A stretch of 64,000 nucleotides of DNA from Uranotaenia lowii (Eukaryota; Arthropoda; Insecta; Diptera; Culicidae). The notes under the pieces were generated by a model. It searched no databases. It saw only the letters and a program-made list of their open reading frames with translations, and was not told the DNA's origin. The position numbers and the translations under genes were made by a program. The stretch spans positions 153,981,442 to 154,045,441 of the forward strand of contig NC_073693.1 in the NCBI RefSeq assembly GCF_029784155.1, read 5' to 3'. Below, piece by piece: positions 1 through 11,838 of the stretch (positions are counted from its first letter, which is position 1; each line of letters opens with the position of its first letter).

Positions 1-987
1 CCAGGTCAAAACCAGTACAACTCTGTCCGAATAAACAGTTTGACAGCACCTAGTGGTGCACCAGTGCAACACTCGGCATAAACAAATACGGTAATAGATT
101 CGTCTTTCAGTGTTTCCTCTTATTGTGGAATTTAGAGGAATTGGTCAATTTATTGGGCATGAAACTTCTATTAAAGGACGATATAATCTGAAAACTTTTG
201 ATTTGTACAAACAGTTACTTCAAAGGGCCCTTTTGAATTAACATAAACAATTTTTACGCGAAACTTGACAGTGTATCGAAAAACCAGTGATTTTTCGATA
301 ATAATCATTCGAGCTCTTTAGCACCTCAATCATCTCGATTACAATAACAATGTTTTAGTTGTTGTATGATGAGCTTCTGACAGTCGGATCATTACCCATT
401 GGTCAGTTATTTACTGCTTCCCGCTGTCCTCGGTTTCTCAAGACCTTCGATCTCTAAGGTGACCTCACAACTTGGAGCGGCTTCGGTCTCGAAGTCTTAC
501 ATACAGAGGGAGGTGTTTTAGGTCTTTTCCTGATTTCATCTTAATTCGTTGTTGAATTATGAGTTTATTGATCTAAAATATACGAGGTTTTTTAATTACC
601 TTAAAATCCGAAAACACATATTTCGGGAAAAAGACTGTAGATCAGCTACGGAATGCTCAAAACAAATTTCACTTAGTGTCCAAGAAAGCAGAAGTTAGAA
701 GCTGCATGTTGCACATAAGTATATTTTTTTTTGAAATTTTTCAAGATCATGACCACAAACAAGGTAAAAAAAGTGGTTTAAAACCATACTTTTCAATCAA
801 TGAACCACACCAGATAAATTTGGAAACAGTCTTTTTCCGAAACATTTTTTTAAGGATTTGTTTCTTAGACTCTGAATAACGAAAAACTGAAGAGTTATAT
901 ATTTGAATTATGTCTGAGAAACGTAAACTATAAATTTTGTAAAAAATCTGTTGAGAAACAAGAGAGATATAGCGGTTTTAAGCAAGG

Positions 988-1181
988 AGTGTCAAATCGA
1001 CACTCAAGGTCTGATAAGGGAGTTTTTTTCCTGGGCTCTCAGGGTACGTCCATAAAAAAGTAATGATTCAAACTTAAAGATTTCAAGAATTTACTGAATG
1101 TCCCCGAAGAAATTGTATTATTTGAATGCACCCGAGTAAAGTTACAAGCCGCCAAACTTCCAATAGTGTCATATTGACACT
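988..1181. repeat. Two copies of a 17-bp palindrome (AGTGTC...GACACT)
   Basis: AGTGTCAAATCGACACT at 988-1004 and AGTGTCATATTGACACT at 1165-1181 are near-perfect palindromes. Both are followed by CAAG and a related tail. The copies are 177 bp apart in the same orientation. They may be internal phrases of a decayed MITE; no element ends were found. Confidence 0.5.
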
Positions 1182-1910
1182 CAAGAGCGGATTAGAGTTA
1201 AAACCGTTTCAAAAGCTTCTTAAAAATTTTCAAAAATAATTTGCCAATTCTGTGGAAATTTTTTTCAATGAATCTTTTCAAAGGAAATATTTGTCCCATG
1301 AGATAATAATTATAACTTAATTTAGTTTTATTGAACATTTCCTCGCACTACATAATCAAACTTTGTGTTCTCAGCACGGTTAGAATTTGCTCGTGTTTTA
1401 AGTTATTATTTGTATTATTGTCAGATGTGCAAAGTACAGTAGCGTCCAATACCAGGAAACTCATATGCAAGGTTGCCGAAATCACAGAAATTTACACAGA
1501 ATTTAGAGCAAAATTTCGTCACAGAATCTGCGTCACAAGATCATAGAATTTTAAACATTTTCGCAGAATTCACAGATCTTCTACATTTTGTATAGATTTC
1601 CAAAATTATAAATTTTTACCCTACTTTCGAATGTTAATTTCTGACTCTTATTCATGAAAATATAAAAACAAGTTAATGTAAATTCATTTTTCCTATCAAA
1701 GCTGTAAAAAGTTTACAATTTGATGATGTTACACGTGTTATCCTCAACTTCATAAAAATAGCGTCTCGGAATTCGAGAAATTGTTTTTGGCAAAAAACTG
1801 TTTTTGTTTGGAAACCTTGCTCTTATGAGCTTTTTTGTGTGGGGAAGTGTGGTGGTCTCTGGTGGGCCACTTAAAACAGGGAGAAAACGGAAAATTATTA
1901 ATTTGGTAGT

Positions 1911-2010
1911 CTCCGAAACCCTTGGTTCATGTGTTTTTCGATCTAAAAAAAAATAATTGGCAGTTAGGTCTAAAAGTTTACACCATTCTGAGCTATTTTT
2001 TTGAGAAAAA
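1911..2010 (+). repeat. Dispersed repeat, copy 1 (partner at 27.08 kb)
   Basis: This segment aligns with 27078-27175 in the same orientation. Both share CATGTGTTTTTCGA, then a CAGTTAGG core, then a T-rich stretch running into GAAAAAA. No ends, target duplication or coding potential could be defined, so the class is unknown. Confidence 0.5.
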
Positions 2011-2152
2011 AATCCACAAACCAAGCGGAAACAAAGACAATAATTCGAAAAAATAAATTCAAATTTTCAACAAAATTGGAACAAATTGAACAGAAGCTTG
2101 TATGCAGCAATATTGAATACCATCCGTGTTGGACAAAATCGAGAAATCGAAC

Positions 2153-2868
2153 TAGGCCGGAACAAATTTTAAATCCTTCCTTTATGTGGAGTGTAAGCAT
2201 CAGGAGGGGGGGGTGGGATAACAAAGAAATAATCCAAATTTTTAATAAAATGGATCAAGGTGAATAAAAACTTGCATGAAATATATTTGTATGCAAAAAT
2301 TTTACAATACAAATCCTCAACTTAATTTATTTCCCACTTCGGGATTTTCGGAAAAATCAAACGGGATGGGGGAAGTCGGAGGATTGTTGACAAACAAAGA
2401 ATTTGATATTTGTTCCGGCCTTATTTAAGGTCGAAAACTTGAAAATCTCAATACAAAAGACGATAGAATCTCTATTCTCTACAGTTTGGTTTTTCCACTT
2501 TCAACTGTTTAAATTTTCGTACAATTTATCATTTTTTTTCAGTTAAAACCTAAATTTTTGTTTATTTCCCGCTTCGATTTTTCGAAAAATTCGAAAGGGG
2601 ATGACAAATGAAGAATTGATACTAGTTCCGGCCTTAAGGGCAACTTTAAAGCGACGACTTATCAATTTAACAGTTTACAATCGTATCGATTTTATTGATT
2701 TTTTCGATAAAAATTACTTGATTTATGGGTTTTGTGCAATGATATAGTATACAATTTCATTGCATACAAGTTATCACGCAATTTATTCTAATTTATTTTT
2801 TTATTATCACCCCTGCGTTGATCCAACTCCGAGTGACAAAAGAAGGATTTGAAATTTGTTCCAGCCTA
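2153..2868. repeat. Cluster of copies of a TTTGTTCCGGCCTTA-type motif
   Basis: A motif of about 35 bp (TGACAAA, AAGGATTTGAAA, TTTGTTCCGGCCTTA) occurs at about 2153-2190 on the minus strand and at 2388-2423, 2601-2637 and 2833-2868 on the plus strand. A fifth copy lies at 6491-6539. The opposed copies at the two ends of the cluster suggest the remains of an element with inverted ends, possibly nested copies. No coding capacity is associated with it. Confidence 0.5.
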
Positions 2869-3652
2869 ATTGTAATCGATGAAAATCACCAATAAAGGTG
2901 TTAACGTGCTTTAGTCTTGATTGCTTAAAGTCAACAGAAATCAATTTAAGGATCGGTCATCGCTCTGCTGATGTGTTGGTGTGTGTCCTTTTCGAATCAT
3001 TCGCACACGCACTTCGATCAATCCCCTTCAAGCTATTAGCTTTCTCCGCAATCCAAAACCTGGATAAACCCGTCCTCAGCAGCAGCAACTTCGTTCTGAA
3101 TGCAAACGCAGGTCGTAAAAAAAAAATCTAATTATAATCAAAGCGTTGAACATATATTTTTCTTAAACAGTGGAAGCCGTCGTGTGTTGAGGTATAGAAA
3201 GTTTCTTTCCGGGGGTTCGTTTCAAAAGTGGCAAGGTGCTGATGTCTTTCGGCGCTTGTTTCTGTCAATATCCGAGGGTTGAAAAGTGGAAGAAGTCGAA
3301 TTCCCTTCTTGAAACGGAAGGGGGACGATCCGAAGGAAGGAATGAATGGAAAAAAAAATCATAGCCAGCAAAATCGGGTTCGGAAGGAATCGACCGGCAG
3401 CCGTCTTTTTTGGCAGGCCTAAGGAACTAGAACCGCATCGCTGTATTGGGGTCAATGAATCCTAAATCTGTCGCTATTTCGAAACAGAGTTCAAGCACCT
3501 CTGGTTGATAAGAAGCGCATGCGTCGCTCCTCTTCACCCCAGTTTTAACGGTGCGATTCTTCCACCCTCCTCGACAGCTTTAGTTCTCTGATTTGCGAAG
3601 AGTCCTTCCAAAATATCGGTAGGCCTACTCCGTGTAGGCCTAGGGGAGGAGC

Positions 3653-4556
3653 GGGCTATATGCGCCTATTAAGCAGAATACTGATTTAATCAACTATTAC
3701 ATCGAATATAAGTACAAAAATTTTATACACATGAGAAGACATCTGTTTTCTATACATTGGAAAATTTTTTTTTGTTGAAATCCCTTTCTGTTTGTGAGAA
3801 ATTGATTTTATAATAACTGTTGTCAAAATTGCCGAACCTCAAACCGTGTGGGCTAAACGCGCCTATTTATGTTTTAGGTAAAGTTTCTGTTTTTTGGCAA
3901 TACTTCCGTATAACTTCATTGGAAATGCTAGAAACTGATAACTTTCATACGACAAAGCTGAAGTTTTATAAAAATCTATGTCTTTTAGAACTTTATAGAA
4001 TAAACAAAATTTAGGGTTGCCATCATATGGAAGAATTTCATTCCTAAGATAAATTTTATCAAATCTGTTTTGAGATCTTCGATTTGCTCTTAAGATATTA
4101 ATAAGAGCTTAGATTTGAAGTTTTAATCATAAAATTCATATATTTATTCTAATTAACCTGTTATTTAAGGGTAGCGGCATTTTACAAACATGATGGGGGC
4201 ATACAAAAACACTCTCTTATTCCACTTTCCTATCATTATGATACCATCTTAAAAGCTTAAATTTGTTTTACTTCTAAGGTTCATTTGAATAAGAAACAAA
4301 AACCACCCAACTTTTTGTTCTGAGCTTCTTTACGCATAGTTTTTAAAAGTCAAAATATTACTTCAAAATGTATAAAAACCTTGTATGAATTTTTAAATTT
4401 TTTTGAGTTGGTTTATTCATACAATTATTTCTTGCCTTATGTTCCAAGCGTATCACCCTCAAAATGCATTGGTTAGATTTGTTTTCTTGTCAGCCATTTC
4501 GTCAAACGGCCGTAGGGCCATTTAACCCGATAGGCCCATTTAGGAAACCTTTCCCC
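3653..4556. mobile_element. TA-flanked MITE with GGGGA ends (904 bp)
   Basis: The left end reads TA then GGGGAGGAGCGGGC; the right end reads TTTCCCC then TA. A phrase resembling TATGCGCCTATT recurs inside (about 3660 and 3856), with a related GGCCCATTTA near the right end. There is no transposase. The same end type and TA duplication are seen at 38344-39196 and 61994-63027, so a Tc1/mariner-type mobiliser is the likely parent. The class is inferred from the duplication and end sequence only. Confidence 0.6.
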
Positions 4557-4558
4557 TA

Positions 4559-7500
4559 CATTTGGAAGCTCCTGGCACGACTAAACGAGAAACACGCGCC
4601 ACGATATAGGCAATGGGTCCCCACCGATATAGCGAGAACATCCAAAAATAAATATATTTGACGGTTTGTTGAGTATGCAAGCCTTTAATAGAATCAGCTA
4701 GCAAGCAACTGTTTCTGCGCGGTTTCTTTGATATGGTTTATTTTAGCGTTTTAAAATATCTTTCAGTGGAGAATTTTTATTATTGAAAAACAAATAAAAA
4801 TTGAACTGATAAACATAAAATTGCTTTCATTCGAGGTAATTTCCCATTATCTGTTTTATACGTAACCCATTTTATTTAAGATTTATGATAAACGAACCTT
4901 TCTTTTTTCACAAGTTGTGTATTTTTAAACAATAAAGCAAATAAAAAATTAACTTTCTATTTAAAACTATTATTTTCCACATTTACCTTAGCTTTTTCAA
5001 TGCTTTATTGAAGACATTGTTCCTAGTTCTGGTTGAATGCTCTAAAGGCGATACAAATTTTATCGTGGTTTAAGACAAATTTTGCATTTATGTAAATTAT
5101 TGCTGATTTACAGAGTGCCGAAATAAAATTCGACGAAGTGGAGGTCACTACGAAAATGAATAACTTCCAATTTAAGAACCGTTCATTTGTTTCAGGTTGG
5201 CCAAACCTTTTAAATAAAATAGTGTCAAATGTTTGTTCTTTTCCCAGTTGAGTCGAAAATAATAATGTTTACAAATTGTAGAAAGTTATTTAGATAATGT
5301 TGAAATATCAACATAATACATCTACTCGTATGTAATTAGTCTCTGAGTGTGGTAAAACGCCAATAAATGGAAAAAGTGTTAGTTGAACGAAATTAATCTC
5401 TTATAGTGGTATTCACAGTAAGATGCATATAAAATAAACTAGCGATTTTACTTAGCTCGATTTTAAGAATGGCAAAACTTGAAAGCATTTGAACTATTTA
5501 GGTATTAAAAAGTACAACGAAACATTTACTTCACACCTGCCCCGGAATAAAAATATTCATGTCAATCGAAGTATTTGACTCACGAAACTGATCGAAAACA
5601 GGAAACGCATATCACCTTTTGAGAGATTTTATTAATTTGTCTTAAGGAGAGAAATAGTATCTAAAATCCCCTTAGATAGAAAAATTAAATATATGAAATA
5701 TATAGTCCTTCAAATGCATTGCGGCAGGATAAACTTACTTGTAGAATTTGAGAAAGACTTTGAAATGTTTTTTTATTTAGGATAAATAAAGCGATACAGC
5801 GTGAAGGGGATCTGCAAATGACTCAATATAGTCAGTCAATGAGCAACAAAAGTTTTTACCGGATAATTTAAAGTTTTCTTTACGAATTGCCCTCACATAA
5901 CATCCATGTTTCGAGTCCTTCAATCCACTGGGTCGCAAAGTGGAGTGAATTTTGAGGAAAATTAGCCATACTGACAGAAATGATTTTTATACCATTTATA
6001 CCAAAATCTCTATTCGTACTTGTTTTCAGGCACAACATTCGACACGATCATTTTTCAATAACGTCTGTAAACCCGTTCGGTCGTGTTTAAATTTAAATAA
6101 GGTAATATTACAGCACCAGCAAATTGCTAAGCCCATCCAAGATGGATGCGAATGAGACGTTTGGAAGCCACTAATTACTTTTTCTTCTCAACAAACATAA
6201 AATTCTTCTTTTGATCATTTCCATTCGTTCTTTTTTTTTTCTAAAATTCTGAAGGGAAAAATAAATAAAGTGTGAGGTTTTAATTGAAAAATTTGCTAAA
6301 TTATCCAAAAATTACAACAGCTTAAAGATCAGTAAGAAATCTATCATGTTTTGTCTTCGTTATTTTTTAAAGTTTTCAATCTTAAAAAAATCGAATTTTT
6401 GCTATATAAATTGTTAAAAAAAATTTTGCATACAAGCTATTCTTCATTTTGTTCAAAGTCTTTTAAAAATTTGAATCATTTCTTAATGTCTCAACTCCAA
6501 ATGACAAAAGAAGGACTTCAAATTTGTCCTGGCCTTATGATCCTCTTCAATCGGTAGAACCAAACGGAAATAAGGTTTTGGGTTTTTTTCGTCGAATTGT
6601 TTAGTTAATTCTAGTAACAATTACCGTCGTGAGAGTAACCTGGCAGCCCAAATTGGAATCTGATTTGGTACATAATATTCAAATTGTAAGTGTATGAACA
6701 GCCTCTCAAACGCATCGAAGGAATTTCTTAAATATGAATAACCACAACACTTTAGAATACTTTTAGCAATATTTGAGGTGCATAAAAGCCTTGTTTGAGG
6801 GATTCAATTTTTCCAAAAAAAAAATCCTACCAAAGGTCGAAATCGATTCGATCCACTTCATCGATTGGAACTGGAAATATAGTTTCTGCATTGTAATACT
6901 TTTTGAAGCACGAATTCAGCTCAAGGAGCATTTTTGAAGGGCGTTTTAAGGCACAAGATAAAAGTATCCATCTGCGCATTGTGGAGCATAAGATAAAGCA
7001 CTTCTGTCTGCTGGAGGAATGCCAGCAGCGAGCGTATTTTTTTTTTCTTTTTTCACGACCGTTGGATCAGATAATGAGAGAACTTGGTTAAAAATAAGGA
7101 AAAAATAGCGTGAAGTAACAGATGGTATGTAACGTTCATCCGCCATCCATCCATCCAGTCAGTGGAGTTGTTTTTTCTTTTCATTTTCTCTTTTCCCACT
7201 CGTTTTTATTATTACGCTTTTTTCCACGGAAATACAACGGGTTTCGGCCTAGAAGACGCTCGTTCGCTCGCTCACATCTGTCGAACAACAGCGCAAAACA
7301 ACCAACGACATCATAACAGTATTAGCAGCAACATAAACCGGCAATGCCTAGCAGCAAATTTTAAGTAGTGACCCCACTCATCTAACTAGATGTACCTACT
7401 ATCTCCCATGTCTTGGTACAACTATGCGGAATAAAAAGAAACTGCTTTTATTGTACTTTCCAGTATTGTTCTGTTGTAATTTCCGATAGATTTCACCACT

Positions 7501-7606
7501 TCTCGGTAGTAATCTAGGAACGGCTTTTATTTTCCCAACACAAAACAGAACATGATTTTCCAAATCCATATTTGACTCGGGAACAACTTCCAGGCATTTA
7601 TTTATT
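4559..7606. other. Non-coding AT-rich DNA, no gene seen
   Basis: There are no extended or conserved reading frames. It contains the fifth copy of the TTTGTTCCGGCCTTA-type motif at 6491-6539. A more mixed-composition patch at 7100-7370 with CAA/CAG-type runs looks like untranslated or regulatory sequence rather than transposon, but no splice or promoter structure could be fixed. Confidence 0.6.
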
Positions 7607-7845
7607 ATATGTATACCCATGGAAGAGGTTGCAAAAATCCAATACCTTTTTCACAAATCTCTGTGCTGAAAATGCACTGAAAAGACAATATGATTTCAGA
7701 CATATACAATTCGGTTGCGCTGGGAGGACAATGCCAGTTATAAGAAAGCTTGTTAATGCCAACAGGCATAGAATCTTATGTCGAGAATTCCACCTCCAAG
7801 GAAGTTCATTATTGGAGTATAGTCTGATTTGTGAGTGTGCCGCGA
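7607..7845 (+). repeat. Dispersed repeat, uninterrupted copy (partner at 37.8-39.26 kb)
   Basis: This segment aligns with the pieces at about 37795-37859, 38239-38343 and 39199-39255. Shared stretches include AAATCTCTGTGC, GGTTGCGCTGGGAGGACAATG and TTCATTATTG. The copy here lacks the SINE-like and MITE insertions of the other copy, so it serves as an empty-site reference. A 149-codon open frame over it (7572-8021) shows no known domain. The repeat class is unknown. Confidence 0.65.
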
Positions 7846-7998
7846 GTGCCGTTAAGATTAATGAAATTTACAAAAAGGTTTCAGCTTATTGTTTCCCTGT
7901 TATTTTTGGCACTGAAACTAGTTGGGATTATAGCGTGAATAGTGGGGAAGTTTTCGTTGATAGATTCAATGTATTCAGGGATGATCGAGATAAATCAA

Positions 7999-8550
7999 TA
8001 GGGGAGAGTGGGGATACTTGATCCCTTTTTCTTATTTTCACCATATCTTTTTGGGAAAATTTAGCAACTCGCACTCTTTTACATTTTCTGACAGCGTGTA
8101 ACTTCAAGTTTCTATGCTCCTAAAATTAGAACGATACTTGAATCCGTAGATGAACTAGAAGCATTTTCGTCGGAGTAAAAAAATTGCGATATTTTTGAAG
8201 TTAGGGGAGACTTGATCCTTTATTCAGGAAGCCCTAATCTATGGAAAAAATCAAACAAAACCCCAAGATAGAATGTTAATTGACTATTTTGGTCATGTTT
8301 GTTCTCATTTCACAATCTATAATTGTCTGGAAAAAAAATCTATAGCTTAATCTCAACCCTTATGACATTGCATACTTACGGGCGCAATTTTTATAAACAA
8401 GAGAAAATCAATTATTTTAGCACTTTTCTTCAGATAATTGATGGATAAATATTAGCAATTGGATAAATATGAGTAATCTCGTAATCAGCAATGACCACGA
8501 TCCATTGAGAAGAAGAATATGCCGGGATCATTTGTACCCATATATTAGTA
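7999..8550. mobile_element. Decayed MITE with repeated CTTGATCC phrase
   Basis: The left end is TAGGGGAGAGTGGGG followed by ATACTTGATCCC. Related phrases recur at about 8203 (GGGGAGACTTGATCC) and, inverted, at about 8521 (GGGATCATTTGTACCC). The right end is unclear. The architecture (GGGGA tip plus a repeated internal phrase) matches the other TA-flanked MITEs in this window. There is no transposase. Confidence 0.45.
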
Positions 8551-8911
8551 GACTGGCCCAAATTTGTATGGGATGATTTTTACAACATTTTTTCAACGCG
8601 GCACCCCCTAGATTGGTGTATTTAGGTGAAAAAATAACTTTCTGAAAGTTTCAGGTCATTTGAAAGAAGCACGAGCTGGCGCAAAGGACTTGAAATTTGT
8701 ATGGAGATTTACGGCAAAATGTATGAAAAATCGACATACTTCAAGTCTTTGTGTTCTAAAATATGTTTTCAGTATGCTAGAAAGCTCAAAATTTCAGGAA
8801 TTGTAGTTCAAACAATGACAAACAAGTTTGTAGAACATTGTAACGCGATACGAGTTGACTGCGATGAGTTATCCACAATTGAATGTGTGAAGCAGATTCA
8901 TATTTTTTGAA

Positions 8912-9030
8912 ATTCACATTTTATTTTGAATTTGCAAGTCGTATGGAAGTTAAAAAAAAAAATAAATTCTGATTCACATTTTATTTTGAATTTGCAAGTC
9001 GTATGGAAGTTAAAAATAATAAATTCTGAT
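8912..9030 (+). repeat. Tandem duplication, 60-bp unit, two copies
   Basis: Two adjacent units start ATTCACATTTTATTTTGAAT at 8912 and 8972 and run through TTGCAAGTCGTATGGAAGTT. They differ mainly in the length of an A-run, which suggests recent local duplication. No function is implied. Confidence 0.8.
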
Positions 9031-10895
9031 TGACCCAAAACATCAGAAATAAAATTATAGGTTCATGGTTGAGAGTCTAAAAAAAATACCAATTCTTGGC
9101 TTGTAATGGAAATGCTGATTTGGATTCAAAATTCAGAAATAGTTTTTTTTAATTTCAGAAATCACATTGATATTCTAAAACAACTCTAAAATTCAAATTC
9201 TGAGTTCAATTACCTTACCATTTTAAAGATTGAAGGATGTATTTTCAAAAGTTTATACTTTATACGAAAATCTGTTCATGTAAAGAACTTAAATTGAATA
9301 ATCAAATAGTATAAAAAATTCTTTTCAGTTTTAATTATTCGTGCATTGATTAAGCAAAAATATCGTAGTAAAAAATTGGTCACCAAACCCCTCCCCCCCC
9401 TCCCATTAGTCGGTTCTTGCTTCCTGTATCGGATTATCCGTTAAAAGTACATCTTGTTCGTAAAAAGTCTTTAAAAAAGGATATTTTTATCAAAAAAGGA
9501 ATTAGTTGTCTTTATGCTATGGCTGTATGGTCAGCAAATATTCCGATTCCTTTTTCTATTACTTTTGCGAGAAGCCCTTTGCATGTATCCATTGCTAGGA
9601 TTTTTTTGCCGATGGATATAACTTTATTTACCTCTAACTAAAAATTCATGTCAAAAATAAAACAAAATAATTTTTTTAATTGTTTTAAGTGTTAAAATAG
9701 TGTTAAAACGAGATAAACATTTTTTAACACGGTTTTTGAGTTTAGTAGTTGTTATTTCAATCGCAGCCAACATGAAATGTATTGTCACTGAATCCTTTTT
9801 GATGAGTGAATGAATTTTTAATATCTTTATTAAAGAGATCTCTTTAATAATTGTAATAGAAATGATAATATAAGTCGTTCAGATTGAGATTTTCCGAGGC
9901 TATCATAATAAATGTTTGTTCTGAATGATATTTCATGTTTCGTTTACGGAACTCCTTGGGCAAAACATTTCAAATCGAGCAAGTGGTAACATTGTTCGTA
10001 AATACCTACATATGTATGTAGTCAAAAATCCAATCCCATATGTTGACTAATTTCAGGCGATTCATATGGGTTCTGATTTACAACGAATCGGCTTGACTTA
10101 AATCGACACTCGATCAGGTCTCTTCCTCTTTTCCTGGTACGAAATAAAAATGTGCGTGATGGGACTTGAACATCTCTAATAGAGCTACAGATTGTTTCTC
10201 AAACAATTTATGAGTTGGCCCTGTGGCAAGGAAGGATTGGAGTTCATTTCTCGGTCAGGGCGAGTTTTTTTTGGCATTTACCTCAAATCGTTCATGATTG
10301 TATATTTTGCATATCGTAGGCGTTATGAGATCGCAAATTCAGTCTTGGAATTTATATCGCCTCTACTTTTGTAGCTTTTTGGTAAGCTTAATACGATTAT
10401 TCCTTTAGGTATAAGATTTTGAATAGCTTCGTTGTTTCTGTGATTTACCTTGGTAAATGTTTTTGGGAATTTTTGATACATTTAATAATTTAAAAAAAAA
10501 CAGTGCTGAATTGAGCTAAAAACAAAAACAAAACTTCGTGTCCATATATGGGCTCGTATTCAGTAGAGGGTTAAACAAATCAATCAATGGTAAACATGCT
10601 ATCATAAACTGTAAGGAACGAAAAATTTTATCAGGTCACCCCACTATGTTCCTTCCTAATTTGAAATGCAATTTCGGATCTTTATTGATTCTTTTCTTCT
10701 CAATAATGTCTCCTAAAATTTTGTGAACAAAATTTCGAAATTCCCCCAGTAAAATACTTTTCAAACATTAACAGAATGGTCTTGGTTCATTTTTTACAGT
10801 CACTGTAAGCCTTAAGCAATTTTCGAAATGATTGCACAAACTGCAGACGGAGCATACACCGAGTTCCGATGTGCCATATCTAAAACGCAGTTCGT
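9031..10895. other. Non-coding DNA, no gene seen
   Basis: The stretch is AT-rich with short frames only. A pyrimidine run (CCCCTCCCCCCCCTCCC) lies at about 9388-9404. A tRNA B-box-like string near 10160 was considered and rejected. Confidence 0.6.
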
Positions 10896-10903
10896 ATGAA
10901 CAC

Positions 10904-11383
10904 TAGGGTGGCCCAAAACTGCCTTATGTCTGGAATTCTGGGGGCTCAAGCTCCAAATGGTAGCTTAAGGTGTAAGAAACAAACTTTTATATGGCGATAA
11001 CTCAGAAAAATGATGTTTAGAGGTCGCACTTGGTCGATTTTTGAAAAAAGTCCTTTTTTGTTAAATTACATAATAAGAAATTTTTGATTCAGAAATATTA
11101 CACTAAACATATAAGTTTTATATTTTTTAAATTTTGTTTAAGTTACAAACTTTACGTAAAAAATAAAAAAAATTCAAATTTTGTATCACAGGTTTTTTAG
11201 GCATGGTTTTTTTCCAATATTTTTTTTATTTTATCGATAAATTTTTACTTAAATCGTCCAGAAAGTGTACCTTACGTTATGCTTTTTGAAAACCAAGACC
11301 ACCAAAAGATGCGCATTTTTGTGTACAACAAATTTGCCGAAGAAAGTATGTTATTTATTGAAACATTGAAAAAGTTATTGATG
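10904..11383 (+). repeat. Left long terminal inverted repeat of the hAT-like element
   Basis: It matches the reverse complement of 13864-14342 almost end to end, from TAGGGTGGCCC to GTTATTGATG. Recognisable shared blocks include GAGGTCGCAC, TTATCGATAAA and AAGATGCGCATTTTTGTG. Confidence 0.85.
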
Positions 11384-11838
11384 ATGTACTGCTAGGCAAC
11401 CTTTATCTAGAAAAAATCTATTACGGAGTTAATAAACCAACCATCAGCGGTTCGACAACACATGGACTTCCTACCGGAAAATTCTTCCGGCGCTATGTGT
11501 TTTTAGGTCTAAGAAACCGTCACTATGGCTACTGGTTGATAGAAAGGTTTTTGTTAGGTAGCGCAGGCAAAGATTTGATGAGTCGTTAGTCATTGTCGTA
11601 AAATCTTTGATTATTTACCTATCTATATTATATTGGGTATCATCTTCGTTAACACCAAATATTATCAAGAAATTTTAGAACTTTCAAAAGATTATTTCTC
11701 GATAGTTAAACACGGAGGTTTAGAATTTTTTTTGAAGAAGCCAAAGTAAGATTGACGCCAAAATTGTAAGTCATGTCCCTTTTTTTAGTGTATTTAGTTT
11801 TTTAACAAATCTTGAGGTAAATTTTAAGCCCACTAAAC

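Larger units (their letters stand above)
1..3650. other. Non-coding AT-rich DNA, no gene seen
   Basis: Six-frame reading gives only short open frames without recognisable domains or coding character. The stretch holds dispersed short repeats, described separately, and one homopolymer-rich area. A slightly more GC-balanced patch at about 3000-3600, with CAG-type triplets, could be unannotated UTR or regulatory DNA, but nothing in it identifies a gene. Confidence 0.6.

Noticed and set aside
7572..8021. 149-codon open frame on the plus strand
   Set aside because: It lies over a dispersed repeat and runs into a MITE end, has no recognisable domain, and the second copy of the repeat does not keep the frame.
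10150..10200. tRNA B-box-like string GATGTTCAAGTCCC (minus strand)
   Set aside because: No A-box at the right spacing and no foldable tRNA around it.
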